From positions 2,480,001 through 2,544,000 of the forward strand of contig CBDBHH010000005.1 of the NCBI GenBank assembly GCA_965205535.1: DNA of 64,000 nt, read 5' to 3'. Each line of letters opens with the position of its first letter. The first letter of the stretch is position 1. The stretch is from UBA8079 sp965205535. GTDB lineage: Bacteria > Pseudomonadota > Alphaproteobacteria > UBA6615. Shown here in pieces: positions 26,707 through 34,874 of the stretch. The position numbers and the translations under genes are program-made. The notes under the pieces were generated by a model. It searched no databases. It had not been told where the DNA came from and saw only the letters and a program-made list of their open reading frames with translations.

Positions 26707-26836
26707 TCTGAAACCCCTTCAATCATCCCGCAGTTTGCGGTCGTACAAATGCGGACGCAGTGTCTCATACAGACGCCTGTCGCACATCCGTCAGGGGCGA
26801 ATGGCTCTTACGACGAAACGTCACGGATCGGGTGAT

Positions 26837-28039
26837 CTAGACCGCACCCGCATCGCGCAGTGCGGCGATCTCGTCTTCGGATTTACCCAGGGCGGTCAAC
26901 ACTTCGTTCGTGTGTTCTCCCAGGGTAGGTGGCGCGCGCCGGACCGCGGCAGCCGTGTCGGAGAAGCGGAACGGGATGCCGGGCAGGGTGATCTTACCCT
27001 CGGTCGAATGTTCGGCTTCGGTCACGAGTTCACGCGCGATTGTGTGGTCCGCCGTGAGCGCCTGTTCCACCGTGTTGATCGGCGCACAGGAAACCTTGGC
27101 CGCCAGCAGTTTCTCGATCCACTTATCCGTATCGTCGGTGCGGAAGAGGTCCGAGATCATGCCGTCGCACGCGCCACGATTCTCCACCCGGTCGCGGTTG
27201 CGGGCGAATTTTTCGTCGTCGGCCCATTCGGCCTTGCCGACGGTCTCGCAGAAGACCCGGAACTGGCCGTCATTGCCGATCGACAACGCGATCATGCCGT
27301 CACGCGTGGGGTAGGCGTTGTAGGGCACGATGTTGGGGTGACCGTTACCGTAGCGGCCGGCCGGGTTTCCCGAAGCCAGGAAATTCGCCGCCACATTGGC
27401 CAGCAGGGAAACACCGGTATCGTAGAGCGAGACCTCGACATACTGGCCTTTGCCCGTGCGATGACGTGCCTGTAAGGCGGCCAGGATCGAGGACAGGGCA
27501 TACATGCCCGTGCCGATGTCGACGATGGCCACGCCAAGTTTCATCGGGTCGCCGTCGGCCTCGCCGGTGATGCTCATCAGGCCGCTCTCGGCCTGGAGCA
27601 GAAAATCATAGCCTGGCAGGCCCGCGCGCGGACCGGTCGAGCCATAGCCGAGAATCGATGCACGCACGATCTGGGGTGCATTGGCCTCGAACCATGCGTC
27701 GTCGAAACCGAACCGGGCGAGGGTGCCGAGCTTGAAATTGTCGATCACGACATCCGCATCCGAAAGCAGTTCGGCCAGCACCTCGCGTGCGGCGGGCTCT
27801 TTCAGGTTGAGCGTGATGCCGCGTTTGTTGCGGTTTACGCCGAGATAATAGGCGGATTCCTCCCCCACGAACGGAGGCCCCCAGGCGCGGGTATCGTCAC
27901 CGCGTCCGGGCTGTTCCACCTTGATCACGTCCGCGCCCATATCGCCCAGAGACATGGCGCAGAAGGGCCCGGCGAGGACCCGGGTCAAATCGATGACCCG
28001 GATTCCGTCGAGCGCACCGGGAGCGGCGTTCTCGGTCAT
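26837..28039 (-). CDS. CaiB/BaiF-family CoA transferase (type III)
   Basis: A 400-residue type III CoA transferase. RVIDLTRVLAGPFC at the N terminus and ADVIKVEQPGRGDDTR are family signatures. The Asp that forms the acyl anhydride fits VDIGTGMYA (about residue 169-170). The enzyme moves CoA between carboxylic acids (oxalate, carnitine, mesaconate, cinnamate and others). It lies eight bases downstream of a crotonase gene, so they form an operon that activates an acid and hydrates or cleaves its CoA ester. Confidence 0.92.
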   Translation of the reverse strand: MTENAAPGALDGIRVIDLTRVLAGPFCAMSLGDMGADVIKVEQPGRGDDTRAWGPPFVGEESAYYLGVNRNKRGITLNLKEPAAREVLAELLSDADVVIDNFKLGTLARFGFDDAWFEANAPQIVRASILGYGSTGPRAGLPGYDFLLQAESGLMSITGEADGDPMKLGVAIVDIGTGMYALSSILAALQARHRTGKGQYVEVSLYDTGVSLLANVAANFLASGNPAGRYGNGHPNIVPYNAYPTRDGMIALSIGNDGQFRVFCETVGKAEWADDEKFARNRDRVENRGACDGMISDLFRTDDTDKWIEKLLAAKVSCAPINTVEQALTADHTIARELVTEAEHSTEGKITLPGIPFRFSDTAAAVRRAPPTLGEHTNEVLTALGKSEDEIAALRDAGAV

Positions 28040-28047
28040 GATCGCCC

Positions 28048-28923
28048 TCAGCCCGACTTGAGCTGATTGCGGTTGTTGTTCAGGTCATCGAGATACTGAT
28101 CGACGATTTCCTTGTTCTTCATGCGGAACTTCATGAAGTCCGGCTTGCGCTTGTCGAGGAAGGCCTGCATGCCCTCTATCGATTCTTCGCTGCCCCAGAC
28201 ATGGGCCAGCAATTCCATGCCGTGCTGCCAGGAGGCATAGAGTTCGTCGGATTCGTGGTTGAGAGACTTCTTGGTCATGCGGATGGTCTGACCGCTATGT
28301 CCCTTGATGGTCTCACACCATTTGATCGTTTCCTCAAGCAGGTCGTCATGCGGCACGACCTTGTTGATCAGGCCGATATCGACGGCTTCGGCGGCCGTGA
28401 AGGTGCGGGCGAGGAAAATCATCTCGCGGGCCAGTCGCTCGCCGATGATGCGCGGGATGTACTGGGTTGCACCGACGGTCGGGCAGGCGCCGACTTTTGC
28501 GCCCGATTGTCCGAAGTTTGCACGGTCGGAGGCAATAACCATGTCGCACCAAAGCGCCAGCTCATGGCCGCCGCCCATGCACCAGCCATTGACCATCGCG
28601 ATGACCGGGATCGGCAGACCGCGGATCGTCATCGCCGTGGCGAGCATCCGGTCGTTCCAGTGATAGGCGTTGGTCCAGTTCAGCTTCATCATGGCGCCGA
28701 AATCGCCACCGGCCGAGAAGGATTGATCGCCCGCACCGGTTACGACGGCACACGCGATTGAAGCGTCGTTGTGGGTCGATTTCAGCGCGTGGACCAGCTC
28801 GTCGAGCGTGTGTTCACGAAAGGCGTTGCGTGACTTGGGTCGGTTGATCGTGACCCAGGCGACATTGTCTTTGACCTCGAAGAGGATGTCTTCAAAGTCA
28901 TCCGAAGTGGGCATATTGGACAT
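28048..28923 (-). CDS. Enoyl-CoA hydratase/isomerase family protein, MenB/BadI-like
   Basis: A 291-residue crotonase-fold protein. FEDILFEVKDNVAWVTINRP at the N terminus, FSAGGDFG (oxyanion hole 1) and GWCMGGGHELALWCD (oxyanion hole 2) are clear. FREHT after NRPKSRNA and the C-terminal KRKPDF resemble MenB and BadI, which close or open rings as CoA esters; an ordinary hydratase is also possible. About 20 residues at the C terminus (NNNRNQLKSG) extend past the family core. The ATG follows GGGGAG by seven bases. It heads the operon with the CoA transferase. Confidence 0.88.
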   Translation of the reverse strand: MSNMPTSDDFEDILFEVKDNVAWVTINRPKSRNAFREHTLDELVHALKSTHNDASIACAVVTGAGDQSFSAGGDFGAMMKLNWTNAYHWNDRMLATAMTIRGLPIPVIAMVNGWCMGGGHELALWCDMVIASDRANFGQSGAKVGACPTVGATQYIPRIIGERLAREMIFLARTFTAAEAVDIGLINKVVPHDDLLEETIKWCETIKGHSGQTIRMTKKSLNHESDELYASWQHGMELLAHVWGSEESIEGMQAFLDKRKPDFMKFRMKNKEIVDQYLDDLNNNRNQLKSG

Positions 28924-29121
28924 GGTTGGCTCCCCTCAATATTCGTTCTTGTTTCCCTAGTCGGTCTGAACCACACGTGCAACGAATGAAGCGTCCACAG
29001 ATGCGGCACTGGCCGGTTTGTCCGGACATATATACAGTCGCGGGAAAATCGACAATCACAACGGTCGTCTCTGCGAACAGGTTGGTTTGTCGACGGATAC
29101 GTCACTGCGAAACGGAATGTT

Positions 29122-30051
29122 ATGAGCGACAAGGCACCTATTCAATCGGTACTGATCGTCGGTTACGGCGTGATGGGAAAAGGGGTTTCGGCGACATTCG
29201 CGGCTGCCGGTTTCGACACCATGGTCAAGAGTAGTCGGGCAGCGGAGCTCGACGATTTGCCGCCGGGAGTGACGGCGACCGCTGATTTCCCCGCCGACGC
29301 GCCGGACCTGGTCATCGAGTTCGTGCCCGAAGACGTGGCGATCAAGCAGCAGGTTTTCGCCGGGATTGAAGCGGCCTGGCCCAATGATGACGTCATCATC
29401 GCGACCGGCACTTCGGGTATGTCCCTGGAAACATTGGCCGAAACGCTCGCGAAACCGGAGCTTTTCACCGGCATTCACTATTTTATGCCGGCGGATACGA
29501 CAGCCGTCGCCGAGGTGATGGCCGGACCGGGCGCTCCGGAGCAAATCGTGGACGCCGTTGCCGATGCCGTCCGTCGCACGGACAAGGAAATCGTGACCCT
29601 CTACAAACCGATCGTCGGGTTCCTGATCAACCGCCTGCAGCACATCATTCTCCACGAGGCCTATTATCTCGTCGAGGAAGGGGTGGCGACACCCGCGGAC
29701 ATCGATATGGCGGCACGCAAGATGCTGGCGCCGCGCATGTGTCTCAACGGTCTGATCGAGCAGAAAGACACTTCGGGTCTCGAAATTCATGCGCTGGCGC
29801 AAAGCTCGATCGTGCCGGAACTGCACCCGGTAGACACGCCAAACCCGCTGATTCAGGACATGGTGGCACGCGGCGAAGTCGGGTTGTCGGCCGGTAAGGG
29901 GTTCTACGATTGGGACGGCTGCGATGTGGATCTCGTTCGCAAGCAATCGTCAGAACGCTTGCGTAAACTCTCAACATTCCTTGATGATGAGGTTTCGGAA
30001 TACGCACCGGGGACAAAACCGAAGACACGCGAACTCAAACGCGGCCGCTAG
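29122..30051 (+). CDS. 3-hydroxyacyl-CoA dehydrogenase family protein
   Basis: A 309-residue NAD-dependent dehydrogenase. The Rossmann motif is VGYGVMGKG (14-22). FVPEDVAIKQQVF and the catalytic His in GIHYFMPAD place it with 3-hydroxyacyl-CoA and L-gulonate dehydrogenases. The helical C-terminal domain ends with GEVGLSAGKGFYDW, the family motif. HYFMPAD replaces the standard HFFNP, so a short or polar hydroxyacid substrate is likely. It is divergent from the crotonase / CoA-transferase operon and 40 bases upstream of an enolase-superfamily gene. Confidence 0.87.
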   Translation: MSDKAPIQSVLIVGYGVMGKGVSATFAAAGFDTMVKSSRAAELDDLPPGVTATADFPADAPDLVIEFVPEDVAIKQQVFAGIEAAWPNDDVIIATGTSGMSLETLAETLAKPELFTGIHYFMPADTTAVAEVMAGPGAPEQIVDAVADAVRRTDKEIVTLYKPIVGFLINRLQHIILHEAYYLVEEGVATPADIDMAARKMLAPRMCLNGLIEQKDTSGLEIHALAQSSIVPELHPVDTPNPLIQDMVARGEVGLSAGKGFYDWDGCDVDLVRKQSSERLRKLSTFLDDEVSEYAPGTKPKTRELKRGR

Positions 30052-30091
30052 GTTCGATAAGGCCGGTCAAAGAACGGAACGGAGATAGAAG

Positions 30092-31186
30092 ATGAAGATC
30101 ACCAAAATCGAAGCGATCGCCGCGGACCTGCCGCTTATCCGACCGTTCAAGATGTCGGGCGTCGAGATTTCTGTTTCGGAGAACGTCTTTGCCCGTATCG
30201 AAACCGATGACGGGCTGGTCGGCTGGGGGGAGGCGTCGTCCTCGCCGTCGATGACCGGCGAAACCGTCGAGAGCATGGTGGCGGCTGTCAATTTTCTCGC
30301 ACCGTTTATCGAAGGACGCGATCCCTCGGCGTTTGCGGAGAATCTCGCGGAGATGGACTGGCGGATGTATGGCAATGCCAGCGCCAAAACCGTGATCGAA
30401 ATGGCCTGTTACGACCTCGCCGGTAAGGCGCAGCAGAAAACCGTTGCGGAACTGCTGGGTGGCGTAAATCGGACGGAGGTTCCCGTTCTTTCAATGCTCG
30501 CGACTGGTAATATCGAGGTGGATGTGGCCGAGGCCGGCGAGCGCGCGGCCGCAGGTGTCAGCCATATGAAGATCAAGGTCGGCGGCAAGCCGGTCGGTGA
30601 GGACATTGAGCGCACCCTGGCCATCCGCAAAGCCGTGAACGGCGGTGTTCAGCTTTCCGCCGATTGCAACCAGGGCTGGACCCGTGCGGAGGCCCTTGAG
30701 TTCGCCGCCGGGGCGAGCGAGGCACTCGATTTCCTGGAGCAGCCGGTCATGGGGCATGACGTCGAAAGTATGGCGGCCATTGCGGCGGCGTCTGCCTGCC
30801 CGATCGGTGCCGACGAGGGTCTCCACAGCTTCGACGACGTGCGCAAGCACCACAAAATGGGTGCCGCACATGGCGGTAGCGTCAAGATGATCAAGCTCGG
30901 TGGCGTGACGCGCGCACATGAAGCAACGAAGCTGTTCGATGAGCTGGGGATGCACGTCAATCTGGCGGGCAAGATCGCGGAATCCAGTGTTTCAAGTGCG
31001 GCGGTGTTGCACCTCGGTGCCGCCGCCCCATCAATCGAGTGGGGCACCAGTTGCACCTGCCAGTTCCTGAAAACCGATATCGTGCGAAACCCGGTGCAGG
31101 TTATTGATGGCACTGCACGCGTGCCCACCGGTGCCGGCCTTGGCATTGAAGTCGACGAGGATGCCCTGTCCGAGTTCACCCGCTAG
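30092..31186 (+). CDS. Mandelate racemase/muconate lactonizing enzyme family protein (enolase superfamily)
   Basis: A 364-residue MR/MLE enzyme. The KxK base motif is Lys160 and Lys162 (MKIKVGG), the Mg ligands are Asp191, Glu216 and Asp241, and the opposite Lys is 268 (MIKLGG). This MLE-subgroup arrangement covers cycloisomerases, dipeptide epimerases and hydroxyproline dehydratases. The C-terminal WGTSCTCQF is distinctive and might allow a finer call by comparison. The ATG follows GGAG. It ends a two-gene unit and faces the GntR regulator, which is a candidate controller. Confidence 0.88.
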   Translation: MKITKIEAIAADLPLIRPFKMSGVEISVSENVFARIETDDGLVGWGEASSSPSMTGETVESMVAAVNFLAPFIEGRDPSAFAENLAEMDWRMYGNASAKTVIEMACYDLAGKAQQKTVAELLGGVNRTEVPVLSMLATGNIEVDVAEAGERAAAGVSHMKIKVGGKPVGEDIERTLAIRKAVNGGVQLSADCNQGWTRAEALEFAAGASEALDFLEQPVMGHDVESMAAIAAASACPIGADEGLHSFDDVRKHHKMGAAHGGSVKMIKLGGVTRAHEATKLFDELGMHVNLAGKIAESSVSSAAVLHLGAAAPSIEWGTSCTCQFLKTDIVRNPVQVIDGTARVPTGAGLGIEVDEDALSEFTR

Positions 31187-31195
31187 GCGTTTGCG

Positions 31196-31945
31196 CTAGC
31201 GGGTATTCCAGTCCCGCGAAAGTTCCAGCGAATAAACAAACCTGTCTTCCGGATGGATGCTGACGGTCGTCTCGAACACCCGATCGTCCTGACTGGTGTA
31301 GCGCCGGTTGATGGTCATGGCAGCCGAACCGGGCTCAACTTCCAGTCGTTGGGCAAGGCTGGCTTCGATATGACTTGCAAACATTTCGAGCTGTGCGTTG
31401 GCGATGACCTGGCTGTGCGCGCTTTCGATGATTTTATGTACCGGCCCATGTTCGGTCAGCACGCGCCGCGCGGTGTTCTCAAACTCCGGTAAGACGTAAA
31501 TTTCCTGCCAGCAAATCGGCTTGTCGTTCAGTTCCGAGCGGCGCAGGCCGGCAATCCGAAACCAGGTGCTGCCTGCCGTCAACGAAAGGCGGGCGGCTTG
31601 TGCGTGGGCAAGCGTCACGGTGCCGGCGTCCACCAGCTCGAACCTCGTATCGGGATATTGCATTAATTCCGACAGCGCCGAGACGGACTGAACATATGTC
31701 GAGCCGGGCGACGTCGACACGACCCGCGTGCCGGAACCCCGACGCATGGAGACGAACCCTTGTTCGCGCAGTCGCTGAAGGGCGGCGCGCACCGTGTAGC
31801 GGCTGACGCCGTGGTGCGTGAGCAGCTCCTTTTCCGTCGGCAGCATCGTGCCGAGCGGATAGTCACCACGGACAATCCGGGAACGGAGTTCGTCTGCGAT
31901 CACCTGATAGAGCGGCCGACCGTCGGTGGAATTGAGATCAGTCAT
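31196..31945 (-). CDS. GntR-family transcriptional regulator, HutC/UTRA type
   Basis: A 249-residue repressor. The N-terminal winged helix has the GntR helix-turn-helix pattern (LYQVIADELRSRIVRGDYPLGTMLPTE, then VSRYTVRAALQRL) at about 10-75. A UTRA ligand domain follows (about 95-240), with INRRYTSQDDRVFETT near the end. UTRA domains sense small metabolites such as sugars, urocanate or phosphonates. The start at 31945 is the Met just ahead of the DNA-binding domain. It probably controls the divergent genes at 32095 onward and/or the converging dehydrogenase/enolase pair. A TATAGT at 31963-31958 may be its own -10. Confidence 0.87.
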   Translation of the reverse strand: MTDLNSTDGRPLYQVIADELRSRIVRGDYPLGTMLPTEKELLTHHGVSRYTVRAALQRLREQGFVSMRRGSGTRVVSTSPGSTYVQSVSALSELMQYPDTRFELVDAGTVTLAHAQAARLSLTAGSTWFRIAGLRRSELNDKPICWQEIYVLPEFENTARRVLTEHGPVHKIIESAHSQVIANAQLEMFASHIEASLAQRLEVEPGSAAMTINRRYTSQDDRVFETTVSIHPEDRFVYSLELSRDWNTR

Positions 31946-32009
31946 GACGGAGAAAACTATAGACGGTCTGTCTGCGCGGCACACCCATGCTGGTGTTTCC
32001 GAAGTAGCA

Positions 32010-32061
32010 GAGAGGAATTAGTGAACACGCTATAATAGAATCACCTATACTAATTTCCTCT
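32010..32061. promoter_or_regulatory. Inverted repeat flanking a TATAAT box between divergent genes
   Basis: AGAGGAATTAGT (32011-32022) is mirrored by ACTAATTTCCTCT (32049-32061) with one extra base, and TATAAT stands at 32031-32036 between the arms. Placed 60-85 bases before the gene at 32095 and close to the GntR start, this looks like an operator over a promoter. Whether the GntR protein binds it is inference; the arms are longer and farther apart than usual GntR sites. Confidence 0.45.
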
Positions 32062-32094
32062 ATAAGATAGCTGCCGGGGTGGCGTGAGGCCCAA

Positions 32095-32517
32095 ATGCTT
32101 GATCGTGTTTCCGAGCAACACGACGCGCGGTTGCTCTACTTCGACGAGCAGTCGGTCGCATGCATGCGTGCCATCGATGCTGCGGACGATATCGGCCTTC
32201 CGATCCAGACCGCGTCCCATCCCAAGGCGCTGCATGATGCATGCCGGACATTCAGACCGTCGACCGTACTGGCCGTCCTGCCACCGGGAAATACGTTGGC
32301 TCTCCGAGTGATCGCTGTCATGTCCATCGCGGCGCCACGGGTACCGGTACTGATTGCCGGGGATGTGGACATCAGCCTCGATAGAATGATCAGAACGAGA
32401 GTGCATTCCCTTGGTCTCGATGTGCGTGGCAGCGTGAGGCTGGGCGGAAGCCTGCGCGACCTGCAGCTTGCCCTGTTATGCGCCGTCGCCGGACTGAATG
32501 GCGAACCAATGCCCTAA
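32095..32517 (+). CDS. Receiver-like domain protein lacking the phosphoacceptor Asp
   Basis: A 140-residue protein whose layout follows a response-regulator receiver. It has a first strand RLLYFDEQS, a helix, the third strand TVLAVLPPGN where the Asp normally sits, PVLIAGDVD in place of the Ser/Thr strand, and a GLDVRGSVRLGG-SLRDLQLAL ending like the Lys strand and last helix of many receivers. None of the catalytic Asp, Thr or Lys residues is kept. The ATG follows GTGAGG by a few bases. It could be a phosphate-independent receiver that binds a partner; it may equally be an unrelated small protein. Confidence 0.6.
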   Translation: MLDRVSEQHDARLLYFDEQSVACMRAIDAADDIGLPIQTASHPKALHDACRTFRPSTVLAVLPPGNTLALRVIAVMSIAAPRVPVLIAGDVDISLDRMIRTRVHSLGLDVRGSVRLGGSLRDLQLALLCAVAGLNGEPMP

Positions 32518-32627
32518 TTGGGAAGGGCAGGTTGCTTTACAGCGAATTGCCAAAGTCCCTAAGCTTCGTCACGAAATATCGACCAAGCAACGACAACGCC
32601 GAAACAGGCGTGGTGAAGGGGAGCGGG

Positions 32628-33857
32628 ATGAATTTTCCACCAGGTGACACTTACACATCGAACATCGACGTTATCGGATATGACGATGTTGACGGCCGCC
32701 CGGCTTTCAAGCTGGCACTGCATAAGTCCGGCGACCGCTGGTTCCTCTATGTCGGCCAGTTCTGGTGCTCCGGATTCTCGATTATCGAGGTCACCGACCC
32801 GGCCAACCCGCGTTTCGTTCGCTACATCGAGGGGCCGCCGAACACCTGGACGCTCCAGGTTCAGGTTGCCGACAACATGCTCGTTACGTCCCAGGAGAAA
32901 ATCATGGACGGCTGGGGCCATATCGATGGCCAGCCCTGGGGTGAGGGGTTTCTGCTGTGGGATCTGACCGATCCTGAAAACCCCGAGCAGCTGAGCCACT
33001 GGAAGACCGGAGGATACGGCACCCACCGGAATTACTATGACGGTGGCCGCTACGTTTATGCGACAGGTCTGCCCGAAGGATATGAAGGCAACATCCTCCA
33101 GATCGTGGATATCGATGACCCGCGCAACCCGGTCGAAGTCGGACGTTGGTGGATGGAAGGCCAACATGTCGGCGGCGGTGAGGGCGGCGCGGCTCCCGGA
33201 ACGATGCTGCATGGTGGTGCCTATGTGAAAGGCGACCTGGCTTATCTGCCCTACAGCGCCGGCGGGTTCGTCGTTCTCGATATTTCCGACAAGACCAATC
33301 CGACCCTGGTCGGCGATTTGCCGTTCTCACCACCGTTCCAGACTTTCATTGCCGTGCACACAGCCGTTCCTTTGCAGGAACGTGAGGTGGTGATCGTCAA
33401 TTCCGAAGCGATCAAGGAGAATTGCGAAGAGCCGCTGGGCTATGCGGGGATCGTCGATGTCAGTGACAACGCGAACCCGCGCCTGATGTCACTATTCCCG
33501 CTTCCGGTGCCACCGCCAGAGGCGCCCTATGCGACCTTCTGCGCGCGGGGCGGCCGTTTCGGCCCGCACAACCAGCATCAGCCCCAGTATCAGGACATTC
33601 TCTATCAGGGCGAAGATCTGTGTTTCCTGACCTATTTCAATGCCGGCTTGCGGGTCTATGACATCTCGAATGCCGAACAGCCGCGCGAAGTCGGTTATTT
33701 TCTGCCGCCCGATCCGGTCGAGCGCCGAGGATTGCTGCCGGCCTCGAAGCTGGTGGCGCAGAGCGAGGACGTCATAGTCGATGCCCGCGGCAACATCTTC
33801 GTATCCGACAAGAACCACGGAATTTATGTGGTCCGGTATAACGGGCTGAATCCCTGA
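32628..33857 (+). CDS. LVIVD-repeat (beta-propeller) protein
   Basis: A 409-residue protein with at least six LVIVD-type repeats: IIEVTDPANP, LLWDLTDPENP, IVDIDDPRNP, VLDISDKTNP, IVDVSDNANP and VYDISNAEQP. Such repeats build a beta-propeller; the function is not established and no catalytic residues are known. It has no signal peptide with the ATG at 32628 (five bases after GGGGAG), although such propellers are often exported. The ABC permease gene begins 12 bases after its stop. Confidence 0.83.
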   Translation: MNFPPGDTYTSNIDVIGYDDVDGRPAFKLALHKSGDRWFLYVGQFWCSGFSIIEVTDPANPRFVRYIEGPPNTWTLQVQVADNMLVTSQEKIMDGWGHIDGQPWGEGFLLWDLTDPENPEQLSHWKTGGYGTHRNYYDGGRYVYATGLPEGYEGNILQIVDIDDPRNPVEVGRWWMEGQHVGGGEGGAAPGTMLHGGAYVKGDLAYLPYSAGGFVVLDISDKTNPTLVGDLPFSPPFQTFIAVHTAVPLQEREVVIVNSEAIKENCEEPLGYAGIVDVSDNANPRLMSLFPLPVPPPEAPYATFCARGGRFGPHNQHQPQYQDILYQGEDLCFLTYFNAGLRVYDISNAEQPREVGYFLPPDPVERRGLLPASKLVAQSEDVIVDARGNIFVSDKNHGIYVVRYNGLNP

Positions 33858-33869
33858 TCCGGCCGAACC

Positions 33870-34754
33870 GTGCCGATCTTCAAGCGACGACGGCGACGCG
33901 GGATGCATCCCGCACTGCGCCATGGCCTGCTGCTGACGTGGCTGGCCATCGTCGTGTTCCCGCTGTTCTGGATTGTCGCGACATCGTTTAAGCCACCGTC
34001 GGACTGGAACGCGCGGCCCGCGGTCTGGTGGCCGTCCGAACCCACCTTGTTCAACTATGTCCAGGTCTGGGTAAATGATTTCGCGACGGGGATAGGGACC
34101 CCCAGTGGCGGGACCGAGGTGATTGGGCCCTGGGGCGCACTGATCAACACCTTCACCATTGCGCTTCTATCCTCGACCATCGCCACGTTGTTCGGGGCGG
34201 TGGTCGCCTATGGCGCATCCCGCTACCGGATTCTGACCGATTCCCAGCTGCTCTATTTTCTGATGCTGCGCATGGTGCCGCCGTTCGTTGTCGCGGCGCC
34301 CGTGTTTCTGTGGTTTTCGGCATTGGGTATCGAGGACACGATCATCGGCCTGATCATGCTCTACACGTTGATCACTGTGCCTTATGCGATGCTGGTCATG
34401 AAAAGCTTCGTCGACGAGGTGCCGCGCGAGTATGAACATGCTGCTGAGATCCTCGGCGCCGGCCGTTGGCGAATCATCTGGGAGATCGTCTTTCCGCTGT
34501 TGCGCCCTGGCCTGTCTGTGACGTTCCTGTTTCTCTTCATCCTGAACTGGAGCGAGTATTATTTTGCCCTGATCCTGTCCAAGACCGATGTCTCGACCCT
34601 GCCGGTGCATCTCAATCGATGGGTCGGAAATGGCGGCGCCAACGGGTTTCAGGCAGCACTCTCCGTGGGTGCCACCCTTCCGCTGCTGGTGATCGGCCTG
34701 CTGATCCGTAAGCATATCGTCCGCGGTTTGAGCTTCGGTTTCGTGCGGCGGTGA
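33870..34754 (+). CDS. ABC transporter permease, MalG/carbohydrate type, without partners
   Basis: A 294-residue inner-membrane permease with six hydrophobic segments. The EAA loop reads EYEHAAEILGAGRWRIIWEIVFPLLRPG, which docks with an ATPase, and the last segment ends with IRKHIVRGLSFGFVRR. MalG-type permeases work as a heterodimer with a MalF-type partner, an ATPase and a binding protein; none of these is in the window. A GTG start at 33870 gives a Lys/Arg-rich N terminus ahead of TM1. It may be a leftover of a lost sugar importer or work with components elsewhere. Confidence 0.85.
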   Translation: MPIFKRRRRRGMHPALRHGLLLTWLAIVVFPLFWIVATSFKPPSDWNARPAVWWPSEPTLFNYVQVWVNDFATGIGTPSGGTEVIGPWGALINTFTIALLSSTIATLFGAVVAYGASRYRILTDSQLLYFLMLRMVPPFVVAAPVFLWFSALGIEDTIIGLIMLYTLITVPYAMLVMKSFVDEVPREYEHAAEILGAGRWRIIWEIVFPLLRPGLSVTFLFLFILNWSEYYFALILSKTDVSTLPVHLNRWVGNGGANGFQAALSVGATLPLLVIGLLIRKHIVRGLSFGFVRR

Positions 34755-34874
34755 CCCGGCCTGAATTTTCACGTCTCAACCAGTGATCGACATGGTCGAT
34801 GCTCGCCCCAAAGGCTTCTGATAGAGGCTCTATTGCGCTAGGTTTCGGTCAAAGTTCGACCCAGAGAGATTGCC

